From an uncultured Bacteroides sp. (GTDB lineage Bacteria > Bacteroidota > Bacteroidia > Bacteroidales > Bacteroidaceae): a stretch of 64,000 nucleotides of DNA. The position numbers and the translations under genes are program-made. The stretch spans positions 1 to 64,000 of the forward strand of contig NZ_CAJULN010000011.1 in assembly GCF_910586915.1 (NCBI RefSeq), written 5' to 3'. How positions within the stretch are numbered: the stretch's first letter is position 1; each line of letters starts with the position of its first letter. Below are positions 34,933 to 43,374 of the stretch, piece after piece. The notes under the pieces were generated by a model. That model was given only the letters and a program-made list of their open reading frames with translations, had not been told where the DNA came from and did no database searches.

Positions 34933-35642
34933 GATATTTCGTTTTCTTCCTTTATTTTTTCACCGGAACGGTAATAATATACCAATCCATAATCGCGGCA
35001 TTTATCTAATCGGAGTTCATTAGGAGTAATATCCTGAAATTTAGCCTCTACCTGATTCCATATATCCAAGATTAATTCATCGGCGCGAGCACGCATAGAC
35101 GCCAATTCATCGAGACTTCTGCCGGTCAAGACCTGATAATTCTTTTGCCGTTCGTAACTATCCAAAAAAATATCATAATGTACTTTCACACGTGCAATGG
35201 TAGGATTATAAATAGGTATGCCCCCCTGGGAGATTCTCTGTTGTTCACCTTCTATTATCTTCTTTCCCCACTCTGCCAATGAAGCTTCGCTTAACAAATC
35301 AGGCACACTATTCGCATCAGGCAGGCCGTAGAGCCTTTTATGCGTCACTTTTATTTCATCCCGGAGAACTGCTAAATTAAGCACCTGAATAAAATGAGAA
35401 ACATACAAACGGGCGTTTTTCACATTCGCCTGATGTTTCCGGCTTGCCCGTGACTGATTACTATAACATTGCGTATAATAAATCTGTGCCGCTTCAAACC
35501 GTTGCAGAAAATTGCGTGCATCGAACAAAGTTTTCAGTGTGATTGCCAAGTCGTGCACATTATACCGTTCTCCTTTTTCAACTGCTGCTTTCAACGCCCG
35601 AACCCTCGCCTGGTCTGTATTTGGTAGTCGTCTGTATGGCAT
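34923..35642 (-). CDS. Conserved hypothetical protein, alpha-helical
   Basis: 239 aa, no signal and no membrane segment. It is charged and largely helical (RVRALKAAVEKGERYNVHDL; LDELASMRARADELILDIWN), with a C-terminal beta-like part (KCRDYGLVYYYRSGEKIKEE). I do not recognise a family with a known role. It lies 15 bases after the polyprenyl synthase gene and overlaps tatD, so it belongs to an operon with both. Confidence 0.75.
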   Translation of the reverse strand: MPYRRLPNTDQARVRALKAAVEKGERYNVHDLAITLKTLFDARNFLQRFEAAQIYYTQCYSNQSRASRKHQANVKNARLYVSHFIQVLNLAVLRDEIKVTHKRLYGLPDANSVPDLLSEASLAEWGKKIIEGEQQRISQGGIPIYNPTIARVKVHYDIFLDSYERQKNYQVLTGRSLDELASMRARADELILDIWNQVEAKFQDITPNELRLDKCRDYGLVYYYRSGEKIKEENEISCS

Positions 35643-35657
35643 ATTCTAAAAACTTAA

Positions 35658-36632
35658 CTACATTTCACGATACATCAGCAGTTTCACCAAGTTCTTCAAT
35701 TCTTTTTTTCTCTCCTCCGCCACTGCCACTGCCGAAAGGCTCTCCATAGCAAGCGTATAATATTCGCGCATCTTGTTTTCGCAGATGTTACGAATATGCA
35801 GTTGATTATACAATTCCGTCACTGCTGCTATCTTTTCAGCAGGCTGATAAGTTTCGGCGTTCAGCCAACGTTCCAATTCTTCTTTCTGCTTTACATCCGC
35901 ACGGTTCAACGCATTGATAAGCATATACGTTTTTTTGTTGCAAAGAATATCACCGCCTATTTTCTTACCGAACACTTCCGGGTCACCATAGACGTCTAAC
36001 AAATCATCCTGCAACTGGAATGCAATTCCGATCTGCATACCAAAATTATATAGATTATCGGCATCTTCGGCAGTCGCTCCCGCCAGGATAGCACCGATTT
36101 TGAGGCTGCCTGCCAGCAACACAGCCGTTTTCAATCGAATCATTTCAATATATTCATCCTCGGTGACATCACAACGGGACTCAAACTCCATATCCAACTG
36201 CTGTCCTTCACATATTTCGAGTGTAGTCAGCCCGAACAGTTCCATCACCTCTTTCAAATGTTCCATTGGACACGCTGTCATGTATCGGAATGCTAAAATC
36301 AGCATAGCGTCTCCCGACAGTACGGCAGCGTTATCGTTCCATACTTTGTGCACGGTCGGTTTTCCCCTACGCATATCCGAACGGTCCATCAAATCATCAT
36401 GCAGCAACGTATGGTTATGATATACTTCGATAGCTACAGCTGGATCATAGATAGAGGCTACATCTTCACGATACAAGTTATAGGCCATCAGCATCAATAC
36501 GGGACGTATCCGCTTCCCCCCTAAAGAAAGGATATACTCAATCGGTTCATAAAGCCCTTCCGGCGTCCGAGTAAACTGTATTTCTGAAATATGATTATTT
36601 ATTTTATCAAGTAATTGAGAAGCTGTGAACAT
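35658..36632 (-). CDS. ispB: Long-chain polyprenyl diphosphate synthase
   Basis: Trans-isoprenyl diphosphate synthase, 324 aa, the long-chain type. The two Asp-rich motifs are LLHDDLMDRSDMRRGKPTVH (FARM, DDxxD) and LQDDLLDVYGDPEVFGKKIGGD (SARM). GGKRIRPVL near residue 33 binds diphosphate. The product would feed menaquinone side-chain synthesis, as for the MenA encoded at 1.5 kb. The symbol follows the octaprenyl synthase; chain length cannot be read from sequence. Confidence 0.88.
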   Translation of the reverse strand: MFTASQLLDKINNHISEIQFTRTPEGLYEPIEYILSLGGKRIRPVLMLMAYNLYREDVASIYDPAVAIEVYHNHTLLHDDLMDRSDMRRGKPTVHKVWNDNAAVLSGDAMLILAFRYMTACPMEHLKEVMELFGLTTLEICEGQQLDMEFESRCDVTEDEYIEMIRLKTAVLLAGSLKIGAILAGATAEDADNLYNFGMQIGIAFQLQDDLLDVYGDPEVFGKKIGGDILCNKKTYMLINALNRADVKQKEELERWLNAETYQPAEKIAAVTELYNQLHIRNICENKMREYYTLAMESLSAVAVAEERKKELKNLVKLLMYREM

Positions 36633-36657
36633 GATGGATGAAAAATATTAATGAATG

Positions 36658-36686
36658 AAAAAAAGAGGCTGCTTGTGGCAGCCTCT
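36658..36686 (-). terminator. Terminator of tonB
   Basis: Perfect 9-bp GC-rich stem AGAGGCTGC/GCAGCCTCT (36664-36672, 36678-36686) and, on the minus strand, a run of T at the 3' side (36658-36664). Lies 20 bases after the tonB stop. Confidence 0.8.
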
Positions 36687-36705
36687 CAAATTATAGTATT
36701 ACAAA

Positions 36706-37389
36706 TTACTGCAATCTGAACATTACGGGCACTGTAAATTTAACACGCACCGGTTTACCGCGCTGCATACCCGGTTTCCACTTCGGCATGGCATTTATCA
36801 CACGGAGAGCTTCTTTATCCAGATACGGGTCAACGCTACGTACAACTTTCGCGTCTACAATACTACCGTCTTTGTTGACAACGAACTGTACGATAACACG
36901 TCCTTGAGTTCCGTTTTCCTGTGCGATAGTCGGATATTTGATATTCTTAGCCAAATATTGCATCAAAGCTGACTGTCCACCGTCAAATTCCGGCATATTT
37001 TCTACAACTTCGAAAATTGTCTGTTCTTCCGGCTCTTCTTCAACAACCTGCACAGGCACGTATTTTACTTCTACCGGAGCAACATTATCTTCGTTGATAA
37101 TGGTTGTTGTTTCCTCAATATCCGCTTTGTCGTCCACAATTTCCAGCAATTCTGCTACTTTCGGAGCTTCGGGCGGCGGCGGAGTCGCTTGTTCAGGGGT
37201 TTCGGTAATAGGAATAATTTCCTCTTCAAACACAACGTCAGCTACTGCCTGGCTTGTATCAATTTTCACGTCACGCTGAGTCCATTCGAACGCTACGAAC
37301 ATGAAAGCCAATACCACCACGTAACCAACGAGCAGCCATGTAGACTTCTTGCCTTCCAAGTCCGCTTTCGGTGATTTTTTAACTTCCAT
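36706..37389 (-). CDS. tonB: TonB energy transducer
   Basis: 227 aa. One N-terminal anchor (TWLLVGYVVVLAFMFVAFEW), a Pro/Glu-rich spacer (EEIIPITETPEQATPPPPEA) and the C-terminal TonB domain (NIKYPTIAQENGTQGRVIVQ; AMPKWKPGMQRGKPVRVKFT). Links the ExbB/ExbD motor to outer-membrane receptors such as XusA. It has its own terminator and lies 2.8 kb from exbB on the same strand, separated by the ispB-orf-tatD-tRNA stretch. Confidence 0.92.
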   Translation of the reverse strand: MEVKKSPKADLEGKKSTWLLVGYVVVLAFMFVAFEWTQRDVKIDTSQAVADVVFEEEIIPITETPEQATPPPPEAPKVAELLEIVDDKADIEETTTIINEDNVAPVEVKYVPVQVVEEEPEEQTIFEVVENMPEFDGGQSALMQYLAKNIKYPTIAQENGTQGRVIVQFVVNKDGSIVDAKVVRSVDPYLDKEALRVINAMPKWKPGMQRGKPVRVKFTVPVMFRLQ

Positions 37390-37443
37390 AAAAATAATTA
37401 ATATAATGATTAATAAAAAAGTGTCTTTTCACGTGTCTTTGGG

Positions 37444-37451
37444 CAAATATA
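37444..37451 (-). promoter_or_regulatory. Bacteroides -7 element ahead of tonB
   Basis: TATATTTG on the minus strand, 55 bases before the start codon. Confidence 0.5.
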
Positions 37452-37576
37452 GCGCATTTTCGGTTAACAGCTCATTTCTTCTTCTTTTTTTATCTTGCTT
37501 TTTAGTTTTTTTAATCCTTTCATGCTTATTCCACTCTTTTTTAGACGGAACGTTCGGTCTATTTTCAAAATAAGCG

Positions 37577-37584
37577 TATCTTTG
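37577..37584 (+). promoter_or_regulatory. Bacteroides -7 element ahead of cmk
   Basis: TATCTTTG, 25 bases before the ATG at 37609. It supports that start, since an upstream in-frame ATG at 37495 lies before the promoter. Confidence 0.55.
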
Positions 37585-37608
37585 GCACACAATTTAAATG
37601 AACTGAAT

Positions 37609-38295
37609 ATGAAAAAGATAGTAATAGCAGTCGACGGTTTTTCCTCTTGCGGGAAAAGTACTATGGCCAAAGAGCTCGCCCGTGAAGTAGGATACATTTA
37701 CATTGACAGCGGAGCCATGTACCGTGCGGTCACCTTATATAGTATGGAGAACGGGATTTTCGACGGCGATGTCATAGACGCGGAAAAACTGAAAAACGAA
37801 ATCAGGAATATTCATATTTCCTTCCGTCTGAATCCTGAGACGGGACGTCCGGACACTTACCTCAACGACAGGAATGTAGAAAACAAAATCCGTACAATGG
37901 AAGTATCGTCTAAGGTGAGCCTTATCAGTGCGCTCGACTTTGTGCGCGAAGCAATGGTAGCCCAACAGCAGGCAATGGGAAAGGAGAAAGGAATCGTGAT
38001 GGACGGCAGAGACATCGGAACCACAGTTTTTCCAGAAGCCGAATTGAAAATATTCGTAACCGCCACACCGGAAGTCCGTGCCCAGCGCCGCTATGACGAA
38101 TTGAAAGCAAAAGGACAGGAAGCCAGTTTCGATGAAATACTGGAGAACGTGAAGCAACGGGACTATATCGACCAGAACCGTGAAGTAAGTCCGTTGCGCA
38201 AAGCCGAAGACGCAATCCTGTTGGACAACACAGATTTGACCATCGAACAGCAGAAGAAGTGGCTGTCCGAGCTATTCAATAAAGTAAGCAAATAG
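37609..38295 (+). CDS. cmk: Cytidylate kinase
   Basis: Phosphorylates CMP and dCMP, 228 aa. The P-loop VDGFSSCGKSTMAKELARE is at residue 8; YIDSGAMYRAVTLY and MDGRDIGTTVFPEAELKIF follow as in CMP kinases, with RRYDELKAKGQEASFDEIL in the lid. Heads the run cmk-ispH-pfkA, though pfkA has its own promoter. Confidence 0.95.
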   Translation: MKKIVIAVDGFSSCGKSTMAKELAREVGYIYIDSGAMYRAVTLYSMENGIFDGDVIDAEKLKNEIRNIHISFRLNPETGRPDTYLNDRNVENKIRTMEVSSKVSLISALDFVREAMVAQQQAMGKEKGIVMDGRDIGTTVFPEAELKIFVTATPEVRAQRRYDELKAKGQEASFDEILENVKQRDYIDQNREVSPLRKAEDAILLDNTDLTIEQQKKWLSELFNKVSK

Positions 38296-38337
38296 CTTTC
38301 CGTTCTGTATGACGCATGATATAAGCAGTTTTCTGTT

Positions 38338-39210
38338 ATGATTAAGGTAGAAATAGACGAAGGCTCTGGTTTCTGTTTTGGGGTAGTGACCGCCATTCAT
38401 AAAGCAGAAGAGGAACTGGCAAAAGGAGAAACGCTTTATTGCCTGGGAGATATTGTACACAACAGCCGTGAAGTGGACAGACTGAAAGCGATGGGATTAA
38501 TCACCATTAACCACGAGGAATTCGAGCAGCTACGGAATGCAAAGGTGCTGCTCAGAGCACACGGGGAACCTCCGGAAACGTATATGATTGCCCGCAAAAA
38601 TAATATCGAGATTATCGATGCTACCTGCCCCGTAGTACTGCGTTTGCAGAAGCGCATCAAGCAAGAGTTTCTGCAAGACAAAAACCAAGAGACGCAAATT
38701 GTCATATACGGAAAAAACGGCCATGCCGAAGTGCTCGGGCTGGTGGGGCAGACAGACGGCAAAGCGATTGTCATCGAAAAAGCAGAGGAAGCGAAGAAAC
38801 TGGATTTAAGCAAGAACATCCGGCTTTTCTCGCAGACAACGAAATCGCTCGACGAATTCCAGGAGATTGTGGAATATATCAAAAAGCATATTTCGCCGAG
38901 TGCGACTTTCAAGTATTACGACACGATTTGCCGCCAAGTTGCCAACCGTATGCCCAAGCTCAGGGAGTTTGCGGCTGCGCACGACCTGATATTCTTCGTC
39001 AGCGGGAAGAAAAGCTCGAACGGAAAGATGCTGTTTGAGGAGTGCCTGAAAGTAAATCCGAACTCACACTTGATAGACAACGAAAAGGAGATAGACGCTT
39101 CTTTGCTCCGAAACGTACTGTCAATTGGTGTATGCGGGGCTACGTCAACTCCCAAATGGCTGATGGAAAAGGTGTACAGCCAGATTCAAACGCTGATAAA
39201 TAAGGAGTGA
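38338..39210 (+). CDS. ispH: 4-hydroxy-3-methylbut-2-enyl diphosphate reductase
   Basis: Last enzyme of the MEP isoprenoid pathway, giving IPP and DMAPP, 290 aa. The three [4Fe-4S] cysteines are seen in GSGFCFGVVTAI, IDATCPVVLRL and GVCGATSTPKWLME. HGEPPE and HAE of GKNGHAEVLGL bind the diphosphate. Conserved KKSSNGKMLFEEC near residue 228. Supplies precursors for the polyprenyl synthase of the window. Confidence 0.95.
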   Translation: MIKVEIDEGSGFCFGVVTAIHKAEEELAKGETLYCLGDIVHNSREVDRLKAMGLITINHEEFEQLRNAKVLLRAHGEPPETYMIARKNNIEIIDATCPVVLRLQKRIKQEFLQDKNQETQIVIYGKNGHAEVLGLVGQTDGKAIVIEKAEEAKKLDLSKNIRLFSQTTKSLDEFQEIVEYIKKHISPSATFKYYDTICRQVANRMPKLREFAAAHDLIFFVSGKKSSNGKMLFEECLKVNPNSHLIDNEKEIDASLLRNVLSIGVCGATSTPKWLMEKVYSQIQTLINKE

Positions 39211-39271
39211 CAGCAAGCAACAGATTAAGAATAAAAAGAAAGCATTACGCAGCTCTTTGAAGTTTTTATCG

Positions 39272-39279
39272 TACATTTG
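39272..39279 (+). promoter_or_regulatory. Bacteroides -7 element ahead of pfkA
   Basis: TACATTTG, 32 bases before the ATG at 39312. Confidence 0.5.
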
Positions 39280-39311
39280 TCGCATCAAACTAATTAATGA
39301 AAAGATTGGAT

Positions 39312-40292
39312 ATGGGAACAGTAAAGTGTATCGGAATTCTGACTTCCGGAGGTGATGCTCCGGGAATGAACGCTGCCATACGTGCCGTGACACGTGCAGC
39401 CATCTACAACGGACTACAAGTGAAAGGTATATATAGAGGATACAAAGGCCTGGTGACGGGTGAAATCAAAGAATTCAAAAGCCAGAACGTAAGTAACATC
39501 ATCCAGTTGGGCGGTACTATTCTGAAAACCGCCCGTTGCAAGGAGTTCACCACTCCCGAAGGACGGCAACTTGCCTACGACAACATGAAGAAAGAGGGTA
39601 TCGACGCCCTGGTTGTTATCGGCGGCGACGGCTCGTTGACAGGCGCCCGCGTCTTCGCGCAGGAATTCGATATCCCCTGCATCGGACTGCCGGGAACGAT
39701 TGACAACGACCTTTACGGAACAGATACGACCATCGGTTACGACACCGCACTGAACACAATTCTGGATGCAGTGGATAAAATTCGCGACACAGCCACTTCG
39801 CACGAGCGCCTGTTCTTTGTGGAAGTAATGGGACGCGATGCAGGTTTTCTTGCGCTGAACGGAGCGATTGCTTCGGGTGCCGAAGCAGCCATCATCCCTG
39901 AGTTCAACACCGAAGTCGACCAACTGGAAGAATTCATCAAGAACGGATTCCGCAAATCAAAGAACAGCAGCATCGTGTTGGTAGCCGAAAGCGAACTGAC
40001 AGGCGGTGCCATGCATTATGCGGAACGTGTCAAGAACGAATATCCTCAATACGACGTACGTGTGACCATCCTCGGACACTTGCAGCGTGGAGGAAGTCCT
40101 ACCGCCCACGACCGTATTCTGGCAAGCCGCTTAGGCGCAGCAGCCATCGATGCTATTATGGAAGACCAACGCAACGTCATGATTGGCATTGACCATGATG
40201 AAATCGTTTATGTACCGTTCAGCAAAGCTATCAAAAACGACAAGCCGGTGAAGAAAGAATTGGTAAATGTACTGAAAGCACTTTCAATCTAA
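39312..40292 (+). CDS. pfkA: ATP-dependent 6-phosphofructokinase
   Basis: Glycolytic enzyme, 326 aa from the ATG at 39312 (MGTVKCIGILTSGGDAPGMN); an ATG five codons earlier is also possible. GGDGSLTGA marks the ATP-dependent class, since pyrophosphate enzymes carry Asp instead of the second Gly. Fructose-6-phosphate site PGTIDNDLYGTDTTIGYDTA, then EVMGRDAGFLAL and GHLQRGGSPTAHDR. A strong hairpin follows at 40346-40392. Confidence 0.95.
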   Translation: MGTVKCIGILTSGGDAPGMNAAIRAVTRAAIYNGLQVKGIYRGYKGLVTGEIKEFKSQNVSNIIQLGGTILKTARCKEFTTPEGRQLAYDNMKKEGIDALVVIGGDGSLTGARVFAQEFDIPCIGLPGTIDNDLYGTDTTIGYDTALNTILDAVDKIRDTATSHERLFFVEVMGRDAGFLALNGAIASGAEAAIIPEFNTEVDQLEEFIKNGFRKSKNSSIVLVAESELTGGAMHYAERVKNEYPQYDVRVTILGHLQRGGSPTAHDRILASRLGAAAIDAIMEDQRNVMIGIDHDEIVYVPFSKAIKNDKPVKKELVNVLKALSI

Positions 40293-40345
40293 CAACCGCA
40301 ACTCCATGCTGCTCCTTTTGTAAAGAGCACCCGCCCAAACGAAAC

Positions 40346-40392
40346 AATAGGTGAATACACATTCATGATATGATATGGTGTATTCACCTATT
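40346..40392 (+). terminator. Hairpin after pfkA
   Basis: Perfect 15-bp arms AATAGGTGAATACAC (40346-40360) and GTGTATTCACCTATT (40378-40392), 17-nt loop, then ATTTTAT. 53 bases after the pfkA stop. Confidence 0.65.
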
Positions 40393-40570
40393 ATTTTATC
40401 TTGGCGGAACAAAGCAGTTTTCATACCAAACTTACGTCAGGCAGAGTAACCGTGCGGCAATCGCACTCCACTCTACCGTTATCTTTCGCGCAATCGACTA
40501 ACAATAAAGTTGTTCCTTATCATAGACAAACTTGTCGGAGCGTATCAACCATCTTTCTTTTCATCAATTA

Positions 40571-40667
40571 CAAACTATAAATGCAAGTTTCGTTTTTATA
40601 AATGAAACCTTCGTTTATAAAAATGAAGGCTTCGTTTTTATAAACGAAGGTTGCGTTTATAGATTAT
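40571..40667 (+). repeat. 97-nt palindromic intergenic repeat, copy B
   Basis: Same length and ends as copy A (1242-1338) but in opposite orientation. Perfect 18-bp arms 40606-40623 and 40635-40652 surround the spacer TGAAGGCTTCG, one base different from copy A. Lies between convergent genes, whereas copy A lies between divergent ones. Confidence 0.8.
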
Positions 40668-40816
40668 GAACAATCGAACGGGACTTTATATGTAACCACT
40701 GAGAAGTTGGTTATTGGGTTGTAGCAACTTTATCACCGTAAGTTTGAGCTCTTTGAACATAACGACAATCGCTAAAATGCAGTTGTTCTTCTCAGCCGGC
40801 CGAATGTCCGTAGGAA

Positions 40817-41935
40817 CTAACCGCGCATCCGCTTCTTTATCCACAGGTAATAACCGGTCAAGGGCAATGCGGCACCTATCAAAGCGGCGATAAAAGCAAG
40901 AATCCGAGTAGGCATTCCACCCCAGTTGCCGACGTGTATGGAGTAAATCCAGCCGCGAATCTTCGCCGACTTGTCCTGGTACTGATAAAGACTTATGTCC
41001 GTGAACTCACCGTTGTCCGTACGGAACGAATAACGGTCGGATGCACGCCGGTTGCCGAAACGGTCGAAAGAGACGCTTGCCGTGCCGGAAGATATGCTGA
41101 TTTGCTTGTACTCCGGATTCTGAAGGCGAAGTTTATCGTAGACTTCCTGCCAATGGGCGAAAGGCGAAGCGACCGCTTGCGTATCCTTACGGGTGGTGGG
41201 ATTCTGCGGATACGCTCCGCGTTCCCGAGTATGTGCAGGCTGACGCACTTCTGCACCGAACACTTTATAAAAGGCAGTCCGATACCAGAGGAAAGACCAC
41301 GTCAATCCCGTCAACGACATGGCCAAAAGAAAGAGCAGAGCATACATTCCACCTGCCACGTGCAGGTCGTACCAAAATCGTCTCCACCCTTTTGCCGCCG
41401 ATATTTTCAGACTGTTTTTCAATGCACGGCGCGTACGCGGCCACCAAACGAAAACTCCCGAAATCAACACAAAGACAAACATCAGGGTGCTGAGCCCCAC
41501 AATCATCTTTCCCCAAAACACTCCTCCGTTGCCGGGGGGCGCGCTGTCGAGCAACCAACGGTGCATCCGGAACATATACATGAAAAAGCCGTTGCGCCCG
41601 CTCTTTCCTTTTACTTCACCCGTATACTGGTCTACATATACAGACGCATGACGTGGTTTGGAAAGGATAATCTGATAGGCACGTCGAGCATCGGAAGAAA
41701 TATGAACACTGGCCACGGTTACACTGTCGGGCAGCGTAGCTGCTACTTTTTCGAGCAACTGCCCGACCGGAAGCGGTCTCTCTCCTACTGTTTCCACATA
41801 ATAAAGATGGCGGCGAGAGAGTTCGTACACTTCATTCTCGAACACCAGCATAGCGCCGGAGAAACAGATAAGGGTGATTATCACTCCGAAAGGGATGGAA
41901 AGCCACAAATGTATCTTTTTAAATACTTTTCTCAT
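40817..41935 (-). CDS. xusC: PepSY-domain inner-membrane protein (XusC-like)
   Basis: 372 aa with about four membrane helices: SIPFGVIITLICFSGAMLVF at the start, MIVGLSTLMFVFVLISGVFV, MYALLFLLAMSLTGLTWSFL and ILAFIAALIGAALPLTGYYL near the end, with PepSY-like periplasmic parts between. It is the last gene of the TonB receptor-DUF4374-PepSY operon. In B. thetaiotaomicron this trio, beside pfkA, is XusABC, which lets the cell use siderophores such as enterobactin made by other bacteria; XusC is thought to act in iron release or uptake across the inner membrane. Confidence 0.85.
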   Translation of the reverse strand: MRKVFKKIHLWLSIPFGVIITLICFSGAMLVFENEVYELSRRHLYYVETVGERPLPVGQLLEKVAATLPDSVTVASVHISSDARRAYQIILSKPRHASVYVDQYTGEVKGKSGRNGFFMYMFRMHRWLLDSAPPGNGGVFWGKMIVGLSTLMFVFVLISGVFVWWPRTRRALKNSLKISAAKGWRRFWYDLHVAGGMYALLFLLAMSLTGLTWSFLWYRTAFYKVFGAEVRQPAHTRERGAYPQNPTTRKDTQAVASPFAHWQEVYDKLRLQNPEYKQISISSGTASVSFDRFGNRRASDRYSFRTDNGEFTDISLYQYQDKSAKIRGWIYSIHVGNWGGMPTRILAFIAALIGAALPLTGYYLWIKKRMRG

Positions 41936-41937
41936 GG

Positions 41938-43332
41938 TTATTGCTTCAAAAGAGGTTTCATTTTACCTACTGTAGTGATAGCATCGGCCTCTACCGTCAG
42001 CCCTTTGACTGCCTTTCCTGTCCTTGTGTCGATTTTATAGAAGGCAGGTTTCTCTCCGGTAGTCACACTGACAGCCATATACGCATAACCGTTCTCTCCG
42101 TAAGGCTCGCCGCCGAACTTTCCGTCGGCAGGCAGGCCAGTGACAGGAATAATCGTTTTATCTTCCGCCTTAAAGACAGCCAGTTCGCTGACATCCGCAT
42201 TCTTACCGCCGTTAATCATATCGTCCACTCCTTTTCTATATAGTTGAAGCAGGAAGTAATCGCCGGAAATAGGCCAGCAACGGAAAACAGGATGTCCCGT
42301 TCCCGTCTCTTCAAAGTTTACATAATAATCGGGGTCGAAATCCGTTTCACCGGCTTTGATACGCACAACGCCCGATGGATTCTTCCCTGTCACCTTCTTC
42401 AAATCGCCGGAAGAAACGGCCGTGCGTCCGTAGCCAGAAGAAAAAAGATACACATCGCCATTATCGGCAGCCCAAATAGTCTGGTAGTATTGCGAACGCA
42501 TACGACCACACGCATAACCTATTTTATCTGTCGTAGCAATCACGGGGGGCTCGTTGAAATCGGCGCCATTGTAAATTGCCACATAAGCATTGTCCGGATA
42601 TTGCGTGGAAGGAATGACGCCTGCCGTATAGGCACTGCTGCCGCTACCGCCGTCGGTTTTGGTGATAAGTTCGCTGTCGGTCACCTTATCGGGCCATTGC
42701 CTGAGACTGTATCGACTCATTCCCATCGGAATGACTGAGGTGTAAATCCGGTTGTTGGCTTCTACCAGTCCTGCCCATGTTACTTTTTCACCATTACCCA
42801 AAAAATTTTCGGCAATCAGAGTACCCTCTTCTTGCGAACCGTCGGTTGCATCCAAATAATTGAACAGTAATGCTTGGGCTATATTCTGTTCATCATCCAC
42901 CAGCTTTGAATCTCCAGTGGAGACAGTCACCACTTTGTCTCTCCATGTCCCGTAGGATGTAATACGATTGTACGTATAGGTATAGCGCTCTTTCATTTTG
43001 CCGTCGGTGCCCAAATAGTAGGACGCTCCCGTACCTGCACCGCCTTTATTATAGACAAGAGCAAATACATAATCCAAACCTTTATATACCCAATAGGTAC
43101 CTCCAATCACTTCGGTTCCGTTGCCTTCGGTCGAAACCGTTCCTTCGTCGAGCGAGTTGGCTGTCAGCAAATAGCTGGTCTCGCCTACTGTAGCAGCTAC
43201 TACATAAGCTGTTTTTCCGTTGTCCGAAGAGGTATTTGCCGGCACATCGGCCCCATCGCAAGATGCAGCAAACATACTGCCGCTCAAACACAACGCTGCG
43301 GTAAAAGCGCGTTGCAAAAACTTTTTTTCCAT
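41938..43332 (-). CDS. xusB: DUF4374 surface lipoprotein (XusB-like siderophore-binding protein)
   Basis: 464 aa, signal and lipobox AASC (Cys25) followed by an Asp/Asn-rich stretch as in surface lipoproteins. The body has blade-like beta repeats (TIWAADNGDVYLFSSGYGRT; YAYMAVSVTTGEKPAFYKID), consistent with a propeller. Two bases separate it from xusC. XusB of B. thetaiotaomicron captures ferric enterobactin at the cell surface; the same role is inferred from family and operon. Confidence 0.85.
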   Translation of the reverse strand: MEKKFLQRAFTAALCLSGSMFAASCDGADVPANTSSDNGKTAYVVAATVGETSYLLTANSLDEGTVSTEGNGTEVIGGTYWVYKGLDYVFALVYNKGGAGTGASYYLGTDGKMKERYTYTYNRITSYGTWRDKVVTVSTGDSKLVDDEQNIAQALLFNYLDATDGSQEEGTLIAENFLGNGEKVTWAGLVEANNRIYTSVIPMGMSRYSLRQWPDKVTDSELITKTDGGSGSSAYTAGVIPSTQYPDNAYVAIYNGADFNEPPVIATTDKIGYACGRMRSQYYQTIWAADNGDVYLFSSGYGRTAVSSGDLKKVTGKNPSGVVRIKAGETDFDPDYYVNFEETGTGHPVFRCWPISGDYFLLQLYRKGVDDMINGGKNADVSELAVFKAEDKTIIPVTGLPADGKFGGEPYGENGYAYMAVSVTTGEKPAFYKIDTRTGKAVKGLTVEADAITTVGKMKPLLKQ

Positions 43333-43374
43333 CTTATTTCTCTCTTATTGGTTTATATTGAATACTTAACTGCA

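Larger units (their letters stand above)
40293..40816. other. Convergent intergenic region, 524 bp
   Basis: Between pfkA and xusC. It contains the pfkA terminator and the second copy of the 97-nt repeat (40571-40667). No gene or promoter is convincing. Confidence 0.65.
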
